A stretch of 64,000 nucleotides of DNA from Aotearoamyces nothofagi (lineage: Eukaryota; Ascomycota; Leotiomycetes; Leotiales; Tympanidaceae), in NCBI GenBank assembly GCA_015345905.1, contig JADDTR010000011.1, positions 372,001-436,000 of the forward strand, given 5' to 3'. The first letter of the stretch is position 1, and each line of letters opens with the position of its first letter. Shown piece after piece: positions 10,920-22,602 of this stretch. Under the pieces are notes generated by a model. It had not been told where the DNA came from, searched no databases, and saw only the letters and a program-made list of their open reading frames with translations. The position numbers were made by a program, and so were the translations under genes.

Positions 10920-11492
10920 ACTCGGCAGGAAGTTTTAAGGGACAAGAAGTTATACGACTTATGGGTGGAGTTCTGGGGGCATCATCGGGAATAGAGCGAT
11001 TTTCTTTGTTGGCAGGTAGACTCGATTACACTCGTTTTATACCCCCCTTGAGAATATGCTAGGAAGCATAATAGCATTACTTGTTTTACATTTCTTAACA
11101 GGTGCATATGATCCTTCTTCACATGTCAATGCTTCGTTCTTGTGGAACGTTAGAAATAACCCCCAAGATATGAATGCATACTCACCCACCATAGCCAACC
11201 CTAGTTCTCCCATCCCTATTACTCATAGTAGTCAGCTATCGAATCCTCCTAGACATATCGAGAGCTAGTGAAGTGGCGAGGTTATGTCGTCGAACTCGTC
11301 GTTAGCTAGTTGCTTTCCTTACTACGGAAGCCTCCTCAGGGACGTAGTAGATGACGACGAGCATTACCTACTGCTTGTTATAGTAGAAAGGGTTCAGCAA
11401 AGTGTCAAAACAGATTTTCTTTTCTGGTTAATTATTTAAGTTCATATCCTACTCTATGTACTTCTCTCTAATTGCGAAGTTTCGAGTCACCC
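10920..11492. other. Convergent 3' intergenic, ~570 bp
   Basis: Spacer between the tails of the unknown gene (plus) and MAK21 (minus). It is AT-leaning with short direct and inverted GACGA/TCGTC words near 11285-11360. The short frame 11056-11268 has no support. Confidence 0.5.
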
Positions 11493-14400
11493 TCACTCCT
11501 CATCATCTGCTCCTATCATTTCAGCATAGTCCTCCATCGAAGCGAACGTTGGAAGATTCTTGAGCTTTCTCTTCTTGCTTCTGCTACTCTCTTTGTTATT
11601 CGGTTCATCCTCGGGCCGCGATGTCTCTAGTTCCTTGCTAAATAGCTCATCAACATCAGAGCCAGCATCCTCGTCATCGTTGACTAGTCCACCAGCATCG
11701 TCCAGATCAAAGGAAACTCTGGCGTTGGAATCTTCCTCGGAGTCTTGAATGTCCTCGTCTTCAAGGTCCACACCACTACCCACAGACGAATCATCTCCAG
11801 AATCGTCCAAATCTAACATGTCGAGATCACTATCGTCATCGCTATCGCCTTCAACTTCGGGTCTAGATTCTACTAGAGCCTGCCAGATTTCATCTTCATT
11901 GTCATCCTCCTCGTCGGCATTGCTGTTAGCCTCGGTAGCCTTTGACGTTGTCTGTTTCTTGCCAGCTTGTTTAGTCTTGCCTATTTGATTGAAGTATCTA
12001 TGGAAGAACACCTCATCGACTGCAACGTCCTCGGCCTTCTTGCGCCAGAATGCTTCCGAATTTAGAGGCTCATGTCCTTGTTGCGCAGCTCGGTTGGAGA
12101 CCAGCACCCCCTGACTATCACCACCAGCAAGCGGCTGCATAATAGAGCTCCCTCGGAGACCGCCAGCAGCAGCTTTTGCGTTCCGATATACGAATCTATC
12201 GAGGAAGCTAATCAATGTGTGAGACGCCAAATCTGGCTTTGCTGGCATTTCATTACCAGAAAGAAGACGCGAGGCAAACATCGACACCGAAGGATGAAAA
12301 TGTGCGAGGAAGGGCAACTATAATGCATTAGTAAACTTCTCGTGTATGTATCATTGGCGAACATACCAATTCCCACAAACAGCTCTTGTCGGCATTACTG
12401 TGCTCTGGATCTCTCTTCCGTCCATCGTATCTGTTGGCAATCCCTCCTGCCGGTGCCATTCTATCAGGATGGATTTGGTTACTAGAAGCGATAGGAGATC
12501 CAAGTGCGACGACTTTGTCCCCTTCGAGTACATCTCGAAAAACTTCCTCGTCCATTTCGTCAGACTCCTCGGGATCGCTGAGGAGAGAGCTAAGACCGGG
12601 GAATGTCGCTTCCAACTCCCTAAGCAAGTAGAGAATGCCGCAAATAAATGGCGGCTGATGAAGGGTGATCACTTGCAGCAGTCGCTTTGCGAAAGCTTTA
12701 ACACGTTTGATGTTAAGATCAGCCTTTAACGATCTAAAGAGAAGATTGAGATACATTGCATGCTTCGAAGAAGTAATAAGCCGAGGATCGAGAAGTGATT
12801 CATATAGGGTTCTATAGAAGCGTTCCACTGCTATGTTCTTTGATGCTGCCAATTGCTGTATGAGCATCAGAGCCTGAATACTGGTATTGAAATTAGAAGA
12901 ATGTGTGATTTTGAACAGCATATCCATATGTTTCTCAAGCCTGTTTGAGAAAGTTAGCCAAAGTTATATTAAAGGTTGGGGGTTGACAAACGTGACGTCG
13001 TCTGATTTGGCGAATGGGAATGCTCTGTTAACTCCGGTAAGGACAGCGGATATCATTTTCTCGGTCGTCTCTTCGCTAGCTAACTTAGCCAGTTCTTCTT
13101 TCGAGGCCTTCTCGATTGCCTTTCTGCCCTTCTGACCACCGCCACCTTGTACCTGTCCCCTTTTGTTTATGACAGGGCCAACAGGTGTCTTCTGTGGCTC
13201 CGGTTTCTTGAGAAGAGTAACGAAAAGCTCAAAATATATATTCAAAAGCTTGCGCGCAACATCTTCCTCTTTTCCGCTGAGAATGGTCTGATTCAAGGTA
13301 TTGATGGCATAATACTTCGCGTGTGAACTCTGCCCCGGACGCAAGAGAAGCTCGCTCTCAATGGCCCTGACGATTATTGGCTTCATTAGAGGATGCGTGG
13401 TCTGCAACTGCAGTATCAAGTATGATGTTCGAGAAGCAAGCTTCTTATCTGGATCACCCAGTTTGTTAACAAGAAGTCGGAGCAGGTTTGATTCTTGTTC
13501 CGGCTTCTCGCGAAGCAGTTCATACACATATGTCACTGCTCGCTGCCGTGCAAATTCAACCTCATCAGCGCACCAGCCTTCGAGAACTTTCAGCATCTCG
13601 AAGTATGTATCTTTCAGCCAGTCTTCGTATGCCCATGATATCAGGTGTGCTTTAGTAATGCTTCCAGGTAGATCATTTTCTAGTTTCCAGTTTGACGCAA
13701 ACTCTGTCTGTAATGTACCGAGAAGGCCTGGTTGACTCCCAAACGACCGTAGGCGCCGGTCTGAAGGAAGTACAACCCCGACACCTAATAGATCTTTTAA
13801 TGCACCAAGCGCTGTCACGGCCTGGCCCCTGCTCCTTTTTTTTGCTAGCGATAGGAGACTTTCAAAAGACTGTGTAGTATGCACAGGGGATTCTTGGACG
13901 ACAAGTGTTAAGGCAGAGACTTTATCCGACAATGTTCCGGAAGACATAATTGTCGACAGAAATCGGTGAGATGATGTTGATGAAAGATGCTTCGAAGCAT
14001 ACAGTTTACTATCGGCTTCCAGCAAAGATACTGCATATTTCTTCAACTCTGCAATTGTCTCTCGATGCGTGACGATCTCGGAGGGGTCTGGGGTAGGCAG
14101 ATCAGGTAGTGGTGCAGCATGCCAGTCGGAACGAGCTTCAAATACCTATATCCATCAATTAGCTCCGTCCTATATCTATCGAGGAAATACTAACAAGGCG
14201 ATTGGGGTCTTTCGATTGTCTTTCTGTAAATTTCTCACCTTTCGGAAAAGGTATCTGGGTAGTAACTTTGGGAATATTAGAGGATTTGTTCAATACATCT
14301 TCCAAATCCTCATCATCCTCCTCATCCTCATCCTCATCCTCATCCTCATCCTCATCCTCATCCTCATCCTCATTTTCGTTCTCTTTCCCGTCTTCTTCTG

Positions 14401-14956
14401 CTTCCGATTCACTAGACCCTATGTTGAAATGACCATCGATTCCAAGTCCGGCGACAAACTTTGACAGGTCTGTTGTGAAAGTAGAATCGTGAGCTAATGA
14501 TCCTTTCTCGAGATCCTCCGCGTCCGATTCGATATCAGCGACCAGATCCAGGTCTTCCTCAGTACCTCCAAGCGCTAGGATCTCCTGCAATAATATCTCC
14601 CGCTCTGCAGCTTTTTGACCTCTACGTTCATCAGTTGTAGTCTCAGGCTTTCTATAACTCTCGTTGGCAGCCTCTTTAACATTGCCTTGCGCATCTCTTT
14701 TTCGCCCATTAGCAGACCCATTTAAGGGAGTATGAGACTTTTTTGACCAACTCTCAGCACCCTTATCTCGTGTCTTCTTCTGTGGGGCTTGTTCCCGGGA
14801 TTTTGCGCCATGAAATCCTTTCTCTATCTTTTCCGTCAAGGCGGAGAGCGCACCTTCATCAAAAGCAGGCATTTTCGAAAGTGGAGTTATAGAAGCACCG
14901 TTCGTACTGGTTTTCGCGGCCTTCAATTTGTGCTTCGCCATTGTGTTTGGCTGCAT
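11493..14956 (-). CDS. MAK21: 60S ribosome biogenesis factor MAK21/NOC1 (CBF/Mak21 family), ~1,100 aa
   Basis: Exons are 14956-14195, 14145-12992, 12940-12367 and 12317-11493, with introns of 49, 51 and 49 nt. The reading frame is intact through all joins. The ATG at 14956 (MQPNTMAKHK) and the one at 14941 (MAKHKLKAAK) are both possible; the basic MAKHK start looks more like the family. Residues from ~270 form HEAT-like helices (LEGWCADEVEFARQRAVTYV). The CBF/Mak21 domain follows in exons 3-4 (MLIQQLAASKNIAVERFYR, NLLFRSLKADLN, KRLLQVITLHQPPFICG, EPLNSEAFW). Two acidic tracts flank the folded part, one encoded by a hexanucleotide repeat. The C-terminus has a nuclear-type basic cluster (SRSKKRKLK) and ends MEDYAEMIGADDEE. 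Yeast Mak21 (1,025 aa) forms a complex with Noc2 that binds 90S/pre-60S particles in the nucleolus; the same role is inferred here. Confidence 0.93.
14321..14372. repeat. Hexanucleotide repeat coding for an Asp-Glu tract in MAK21
   Basis: About nine CTCATC units (GATGAG on the coding strand) within MAK21 exon 1 encode an alternating Asp-Glu run. The period is a multiple of three, so copy-number changes keep the frame. Confidence 0.9.
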
Positions 14957-15222
14957 AGGGAGGTTTCTGAAAGATAAATTCTTGAAAGTTTTACTGAAGC
15001 TTATCGTGATAAAAAGTCAAGCGATGGAATTTCTCCCGGGTGCCATGTCGCCTAAACCTGCCGTTTCTGCCTTACCTCGTTCTTCCGGCCTTATCAGATT
15101 GATCTGACGACCAACTTCAGGAGAAAATCAGCAATAATGCATCCAAAGGGGTTATCGTCATGAAACGAAATCAACTATATTCTGTACATACTATAAGCCG
15201 TACTCTCATTGTCATATAGACT
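14957..15222. promoter_or_regulatory. Shared divergent promoter, MAK21 / mitochondrial ProRS
   Basis: Only 266 bp separate the start codons of MAK21 (minus) and the prolyl-tRNA synthetase (plus), so they must share a bidirectional promoter. Both genes serve protein synthesis (cytosolic ribosome assembly and mitochondrial translation), which would suit co-regulation, but this is inference. Confidence 0.6.
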
Positions 15223-17533
15223 ATGTCTGTTCTTTCTATCCACAATAGCCGCATATTGACGCGTCTCGGCCTTGCCCCTATCATTGCGGCGCATCCTGTC
15301 CAAACTCAGGGGCCATACTATCGGACCTTTTCATCCCGTATCCATTCATTATTACCATCTCCTCCTGTATGTTTAGGTTTCCAATATCAAGTAACCTTGG
15401 TGGATACCTGTATCACGTGCCATGATGAAACATAACTGACATATTCAGAATAATGATCAAAGATCACGCCTGTCCAAAATATGGGCTCCAAGCGGTGGTA
15501 TTGCCACAAGCGTTGATGAAGGTAGAGATTCCACCCTTCAGTTCTCTGTGTTTCACTAAGGGGAATCTTAAGATGCCCATTCGAAGCTCGTACGGGCTGG
15601 CTTTCTCCGACAGGTTCGTGGACCCTCTGCGTTGGTCATTGTGGCGCTCATAGGTAGATTTAGGCACATTCTGGCATATTTCATATGTTGCCACTGGGCC
15701 GAAGAGTACAGATGAAGATTGAGAGGTTAATTGATAAGTACATGTCTACATTAGGTCTACTCACATGAAAATCTACCACACTCCGCTCCTGGTTCTAACA
15801 CATTCAGGTGCTTCGAGACTGGAGCTTTCGTCCATTTCATCTGAGGAACTGTGGACAAAAAGTGGTCGCCTGTTGGGTGTGAATTCTGAAGTATGGTCAC
15901 TCTCACTAAAACTCAAATTTTCTAACCCGTCAGTAGCTATTCAGATTCCAGGATAGAAAAGAGACCGGTTATCTCCTTTCGCCTACGCATGAAGAGGAAA
16001 TCACATCTCTAGTTTCAAATACAGTAAAGTCCTATAAGGAACTGCCTACTCGTTTGTATCAGATATGTATGCTATAACTCCGATCTTGATATATCCATAT
16101 ACTTATCGTTCTCAGCCCGCAAATACCGCGATGAATTGCGGCCTAGGCATGGGCTTCTACGCTCCCGTGAGTTCGTCATGAAAGATCTCTATACCTTTGA
16201 TTATAGCGCCAGTCTTGCGCTAGTAACATATAGCCAAGTTCGCAATACTTACGCTGCCCTATTCAACGAGCTGAAAGTCCCGTATCTCGTGGCTGAGGCT
16301 GATTCTGGTAATATGGGCGGCAACTTGAGCCATGAGTTTCACTTTCCCACTCCAAAGGGTGAAGATCATGTTATTAGTTGTGACAACTGCGACTACGTTG
16401 CCAACGAGGAGCTTGCTCAGAGCTGCGTCTCGCAGGAGCAGGAAGGTTCGGATAAGCTGAGATGGTTATTTGTGCAACCTGGTAATGGTTCGCTAGAAGA
16501 TTCTACTTCTTTCACGGTATGGCGAGGTCTTTCTCGAGACAGGAAAACGCTTGTCAATGTCTGGTATGCCCTGGGTGGTAACCCAGAGATAAATACCCAT
16601 GCTGTGAAGGCGATTATACCAGACTTCGACCCCGGGGTCGAGAATGCAGAATCACTATGGATAAATCACGCATGTACAACTGAAGTTGGTAGATCTGTGA
16701 ATTCGGATGGGTTGAAGATTGTAAATCTTGTGGATTGTCGATTACCAGCCGCTGTTGTCAATACCATCGTTACTGGCAGTGAAGATCTTCCTTTCCGGCC
16801 AGCTTTCACTGGTCCTACATCTCTAAAGACTACTGAATCGGTGGTCATTCAGGATCCATTTAGCGGACGTCGCCTAAACCTGCTACGTATAAGGGATGGG
16901 GACTCTTGTCCTAGATGTACCAGAGGCTCGCTGAAGGTGCAGAAGGCAATCGAGCTTGGTCATACTTTCTTTCTTGGCACTCGATACAGCTTGCCATTGG
17001 AGGCAACAGTCAGCGTTCCTGCGGATTATCTTGACAATGAAGAGTCTGCTTCTGTGGAGAAGCTTGTGAATCCAACAAAACAAGCCGCACCCCTTAATAA
17101 AAAGGTTCCGATGCAAATGGGATGTCACGGAATTGGTGTCTCTCGCATGATAGGTGCTGTTGCAGAGACACTTGCAGATGAGAAAGGGCTCAATTGGCCC
17201 CGAGTGATTGCTCCTTATGAAGCCATCATTGTACCCGTCAAAGGGCTCGAGATTGAAGCAGTATCCATTTACGATGAGTTGGAACAGGGCCACATTAATG
17301 GGAATGCAGTTGAGGGCTCGACGATAGACGTTGTTCTTGATGACAGGACACAGTCCTTTGCCTGGAAGATGCAAGACGCTGATCTGATTGGCTACCCAGT
17401 CATTGTTGTTGTAGGGAGGGGTTGGAAGATGGACCGAACCTGTGAGGTCCAGTGCAGAAGACTGAATATCCACGAAAGTGTGACCCTGCAGGGACTCCGT
17501 GCATTTGTGGAAAACTTGCTTGCAAAGTTGTAG
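15223..17533 (+). CDS. AIM10: Mitochondrial (bacterial-type) prolyl-tRNA synthetase, 659 aa
   Basis: Seven exons: 15223-15366, 15449-15521, 15573-15613, 15664-15754, 15808-15890, 15937-16066 and 16116-17533. Joined, they give class II motifs in order: [15 protein letters not shown] (motif 1 region), [43 protein letters not shown] (motif 2), and [17 protein letters not shown] (motif 3). These are followed by an anticodon-binding domain ending in [15 protein letters not shown]. The N-terminus is Arg/Ser-rich and lacks acidic residues, as expected for a mitochondrial targeting peptide. The enzyme charges mitochondrial tRNA-Pro; the yeast counterpart is Aim10. The small exons 2-5 (41-91 nt) all join in phase. 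For exon 6 the acceptor ending at 15936 restores the family signature LFRFQDRK; the next AG at 15951 would delete it. Confidence 0.93.
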
Positions 17534-19349
17534 TAGGTACTTTACTTACCTCGCTTTATCTACCTGTTCGTGCAGACCTGTATAACAACATATAATATAA
17601 CATTGTAACAATAACTTAACATGAAGTACATCGTGTACATTAATAACTACCTAAGTATGTACCTTACCTGGCAAGAGTACTGGGTACTACCTACTACTAA
17701 GGTCAGTACACCCACTACACTGCCTACTTGAAGATACTTATGTACAATATCGAAGGTCTTATATCATACATATCATGCTGTATATTTAAGGTACCTGTAC
17801 TTACCTCAAGTATTGTAGTAGTACCTGGTACTTGGTAACCTTCTGTGATATAATACCATGAGGAATATCTGCTACTTAAGTACAGTAGGTAGTAGGTAGG
17901 TACTACTTACTATACTTACCTAAGTAGTACAGGTTAATTTTTACCTACCAGTACTCTCACCGCCCCATAAATACCTTAACGTTACCTACTTAAGCACACT
18001 GAAACTTACTGGTACAAAATTCGAGACCTTATCTGAAAATTTCGCCAAGACTGCATTATAAGTGCGACCCACTGGAATAAGTAGGTACCTTATTGCTACT
18101 ACTTGTAATAGTATGTTTATTTATTTTAAATTCATTCAAACAGAGGTAAGGTAGGTAGGTCTATATAATACTCCTGTTGAAAGCCAACTTACATGTTTAT
18201 ACCTGTATGTACTATAGTACAGTGACCTACCTAGAAACAACCCTTGTTGCTTTGGCCGTTTACTGCCAGGACCTAACCCAAATTTTTGCTCACCAAAGTT
18301 TCAATATTACCTTTACACACTAAAATAAAGTATCACATATTTTACTTGACTCATATATAGCTTAATTCGGCTCTACTCTAATAAGAGTAAAATCCGAGAC
18401 CAAATCAGGAAAATGACTGCGAGTTAGGTAAATAATGTTGTGCATCATATACGATTTTTCACAAAATCTCATTTTACATAAATAAATAAAGGCCAAAGTT
18501 TCAACCTACTCTCAAAAATCTGGATACCTTATCGTTGATGTATATATTTGGTGCTATTTTGATTCGTTTGGACTGATTTCTTCACGTATGGTATTATACA
18601 TAATAAGTATATAAGTGCCGAGTATTTAAGTTCAGAAAGATGCAATATTTGAGCGAAAGTCCAGCTAGTAGGAATTTAAAACATGATTCCTCTATACCTA
18701 CCTAATTACTTATTTATACATATTACATATTCCGAAAATTACATATAATGCATGCAGATTTGTGCGGCAATTTCGGGTTTTTTACACTCGGATAAGAATT
18801 GGGCACGAGACAAATAATTAGAATACTTGTGTACCCGTCCTGGTAATTTACGAAAGTTTGGGGTACCTACTAGGTCCCGGTAAATAACCGTAGAATATAA
18901 GGTATTGATACATATTGCTTGTAAAACCACACCTAACGAAGCTTTTAGCGAAATTTTAGATCAGGTCGCGGATTTTGCTGATTCGAGCTCCATGTACAAT
19001 CACTGGTAAGTACATTCATTATGTTATATATTTATTAATTCCATATTTAAAATTGATTAGGCTCACTGAGTTCTGGTATTCGGTACTTAAACAAATTTGT
19101 CTCTAGAGCAATAAACACCTTACTTATTGGACGAGGACGATTATTGATGCTTAAGGATTTGGGGTGAGTTTGGGGCGTGTGTCCTAGTAATTGCTCAGAG
19201 TCGTAAATCACCAGGGGTATCGCGACGACTCACCTCGCACGAGCGACCTCTCGCTAACCATACTGTTGTTTCCACAAGGCTCGGAACTTTGACTAACGGG
19301 GCTGAGCTCTGCAACGCAAAATTGAATCACCGTGTTTGATATTGCAAAA
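17534..19349. other. AT-rich gap (~1.8 kb) with GGTA/TACC-rich left half
   Basis: From the ProRS stop to about 18260 the sequence is crowded with TAGGTA, TACCTA, TACTTA and GTAGTAC words on both strands. From 18260 to 19150 it is AT-rich and simple. No coding frame longer than about 65 codons is seen. The last ~150 bp are more GC-rich and hold the prefoldin promoter. Confidence 0.6.
17560..18260. repeat. Degenerate tetranucleotide GGTA/TACC region
   Basis: Dozens of overlapping GGTA, TACC, AGTA and TACT words form short imperfect runs such as GGTAGTAGGTAGGTACT. The arrangement is degenerate on both strands, unlike a clean microsatellite, and many runs are self-complementary (TACCTAAGTA-like). 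Confidence 0.7.
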
Positions 19350-20037
19350 ATGGCCTCTCCGAAAGGACAGACAGGTATGCAGACCCGATCTCGACCAAGC
19401 AAAAATGCCTACTGATATCACCGAAGTTGACCTTGGCACCTTGTCTACACCGCAGCTGAGCCAAGTCAAGAAGCAGCTGGATGACGAGCTTGAGCATCTC
19501 ACAAACTCCTTCTCTCAGTTACGTGCTGCCCAAGCCAAATTCCGAGAATGCCTCAAGTCAATCGCTGCAGGGGTGACACCGACAGTTGACGGTAAGTTGC
19601 CACCTTCTGTTTGTGGTCAATACTAACAATGAGCCTTGAAATCAGACAAACCTATCCTTGTACCGCTGACAACCTCGCTTTACGTCCCAGGAACCCTAGC
19701 CGACACAAATAATGTCATTGTTGATGTCGGTACTGGCTTTTACGTTGAGAAGGTGCGTGCCTAGACTGACCGGTTTAACACGAACATGCTGACTGAGGTG
19801 GGATGGGATTATAGAGCACGCAAGAGGCAGTCAAGTTCTATGATAGGAAAGTAGAAGAGTTAGGCACAAATCTGAGAGATCTCGAAAGCATAGTGCAGGG
19901 CAAATCAAACAACTTACGAGTGGTGGAGGATGGTAAGTAGTGACTTAATGCAAGCATAGTTTTTCTCATCTAACGTATCCTTAGTACTGCGACAGAAAGT
20001 TCTTAGTAGCAATACCAATGCTACACCCACAGCTTGA
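19350..20037 (+). CDS. GIM5: Prefoldin subunit 5, 155 aa
   Basis: Exons are 19350-19374, 19427-19591, 19646-19752, 19815-19932 and 19985-20037, with introns of 52, 54, 62 and 52 nt. The start ATG at 19350 (MASPKGQT) joined to [12 protein letters not shown] fits the family best. An alternative ATG at 19405 inside the first intron ([11 protein letters not shown]) would avoid that intron. The protein shows the alpha-prefoldin layout: N-terminal coiled coil ([13 protein letters not shown]), the beta hairpins ([27 protein letters not shown]), then a C-terminal coiled coil ([17 protein letters not shown]). Prefoldin is the hexameric cytosolic co-chaperone that delivers unfolded actin and tubulin to the CCT chaperonin. 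The length equals the family norm (~155 aa). It is convergent with the next gene, 140 bp away. Confidence 0.92.
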
Positions 20038-20177
20038 AATCAATTCCCTCACACGCTCGAACCTGAAATACCATGTTCACAACTCTGCCTTTCAAGGAAA
20101 TGCCGAGTTTCTTGCTTAAGATCCGTGACATCTTAATGCTCTCGCAGTTATCACCTAATACAAAAACTGTAATGTTC

Positions 20178-22602
20178 TTACTCTGACACGCCACCCAGGA
20201 AAACCTGAATCACTCGAACGATCTCGAGAAATTCATGAAAGCCTTCCCCAAGACCTGTTTCCGAAGGAAACATGCCTTCCAGACAAGCGTCAAGTTGCCA
20301 TTCACAGCTGACGCCGTCACTTGCACCCATTTGCAGATCCCAATCAGTGCTATAAAGGGTCACTCCGCAGTCTCCCAATGGAGTCTGGGCTGTGCTATCG
20401 CCGTCTCTCCTATATAAAGTGACTTCCATGATATAAGAGCTACCTCGGATTCGGTACCGCGTTACACTCCTGATCTGGACGTTATCAACAATCATGCCTG
20501 ATGGAACCCGTAAAGCTACGACAGGATATTTGAAACCAAACATATCAACTTTCTCGGTTGACTTGCCGTCCAAGCTGCTATCAACCAGGGCTTGGAAGGC
20601 CTGGGGGATGATAGGTATCTGGCCATTTGTGATGATCCCAAGACACCAATCGAATTTTCTGGAACCGATTAGACGAGCTTCAATAGTGTAGAATAAATAG
20701 GCGTGCCTACCTTTCGAAACTGAGGGCATTGACGTCCAGACGGATCTTTTGTGCATCTTGTCGGTAATAGCTGGTGCTTCCGACCTGGTACCCAGGTTCC
20801 TTTCCCGCAAAGACTACGTCTATATCTGCCTCTAGGCGAACGGGCTCATTTGAAGGTCCGCGAGCAAAAATAACCAAGCTATGTCTGGGTTTGATCTTAC
20901 TCAGAGAAGACGTCAGAGAATCTGCCGGAGAAAATAAATTTGGTGAACCCTCGATTTTCTTGATGAGCTCCGAAACAAAAGCGATATCTCCAATACTGTT
21001 GTGCGTTAGCTGTGCTATTAACAACATAAGTGAATCTATAGAAAGTCAAAGGCGACATACTTCTTCTCAAGAATAGTCTTTGTCCGAGAATGGTCCATCA
21101 TTTCCATGAATTTCTCGTAAGATGACCCTGATTCTTTGAAAGTTTTCTGGTACTGGAGGATTTTGAGATGCCCAAAGTGGACGCGCATGCGCATTCCAGT
21201 TTTCAGTGCACGAAGTTTCTCAAATGTCGACTTGAGGTGAATTGACATCTTATTCTCGTTAGATTTGGAGATTTCGACGCTCTTGCTGTTCCATGCGGCG
21301 ATTTCCTCCTTGGCGAGCGACTTCCCTGATAGTATTACCTTCTTGATCACAGGGTTATCTTTCACATGGTCGTCCTCAAATATCGGAGAGACAACACTCT
21401 TCTTTGCTGAGGCTGTTGGTGGATCTATGATACGCAGGGGTGCAAATGGATTGGTCTCTGCCTTGACATGCAGGATTGCTATCCTAATTTTGTCCATGGC
21501 ATCTTCGATTTTTTGTTTGGATTCTGAACTGACCCGGAGACAACTGAGAGGTTCATCATACTCAATGTAGACCTGGCAGACTCTCCGAATCTTGTTAAGT
21601 CGGTCTCCCAAGAGTTCGTCTGGATTGTCTTCCTTGTCCATCCAAAGGAAATACCCCTGTTAATAAACATTAGCACCGTAGAAAATACATTGAGGCTGGA
21701 AGGGAAATACATTGGTCAGGAATTCCTTTTCTGCAGGAGCCGGCTTAAGGTACATTTCTTCTATAGCTATTCTAGAAGCTTCTGTACTTATCTCTTGCTG
21801 CCTTCTGGTACTAATTAGAGGTATTGCTGGAGCCCATTGCCGAGAAAGCTTGCTTCTCTGGCCGGTCTCATGCGGTTTGGTTTGGTGATTGCTTCCGCGA
21901 CTAGTAGGGAGCATGGGTTTCATTCCTATTTAGTAAGTGACCGATGAAAAGAATGGACATAGTCTTCATCATACCTTGGCGATCTCCGGCATTGCGTCTA
22001 GAATTCTCTGCTTTCGGTAATAGAGTTGCGGAGCTATGAGCATTTTCAGCAGCATTCTCGAATTGCTGCCTGGAAGCTGCCGGATGGTGTTGATCTAGCG
22101 GATGCCTAGCTTTGGAGTCCTTTCTCGGTGAGCCTGAAATAGATGCGGAGACCTGGGTATTCTCGTCCCATTCTACTGAATCAGTAAATGGATGATAGTG
22201 AAATAAGCAGATGCCTGGAGGACTTGTGAAGAAAACTGTATACAATGTGTACGTGGCTGGCTATAAACGAACTTGATCCATTTATCGGACAAGGATAAGA
22301 TGTTTCTGGGGCATTTGTAGCCTAGGGATGCTTTCAATAGGAAAAGGGCGATGAGATCGTAATGGTAGTCAATAAACACGCATAGTAGAAATTGACATCT
22401 AAGCTAGGAAGTGTAGGATGAGAGTAGAGAGTAAATGTATGGCAAAAACAGAGGAGACCATAGTAAAAGAACGACATGAGATATGCAGACGATCAAGGAA
22501 GGGTAGGCCTACCATGTGCATTGGAGCCCTCGAAGCTGTGGCGATTAGCCTTTGATTCTGGAGTGACTTTACCTGGGCAACTTACTCATAAGGGGCTGCC
22601 AT
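20178..22602 (-). CDS. Uncharacterised fungal protein, 605 aa (possible KH-like region)
   Basis: Seven exons: 22602-22586, 22535-22513, 22175-21975, 21925-21711, 21656-21061, 20995-20711 and 20658-20178, all GT-AG and in phase. The first two exons are tiny (17 and 23 nt; MAAPYDFEGSNAH) and are followed by a 337-nt intron, the least certain part. The N-terminal ~120 residues are polar and disordered. From about residue 150 a folded part begins (FLTNGYFLWMDKEDNPDELLG), then DRLNKIRRVCQVYIEYDEP with a following helix, a pattern like an RNA-binding KH fold without a clear GxxG loop. The C-terminal half has strand-rich segments (FDWCLGIITNG, PVVALRVPSG, YIMEVTLYR). It may belong to the fungal DUF7905-type proteins, but I am not sure. 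No function is assigned. Confidence 0.75.

Noticed and set aside
15937-15951. Alternative acceptor at 15951 for ProRS exon 6
   Set aside because: It is in frame but deletes LFRFQ, part of a strongly conserved segment; the acceptor at 15936 keeps it and has a good CTAAC branch point.
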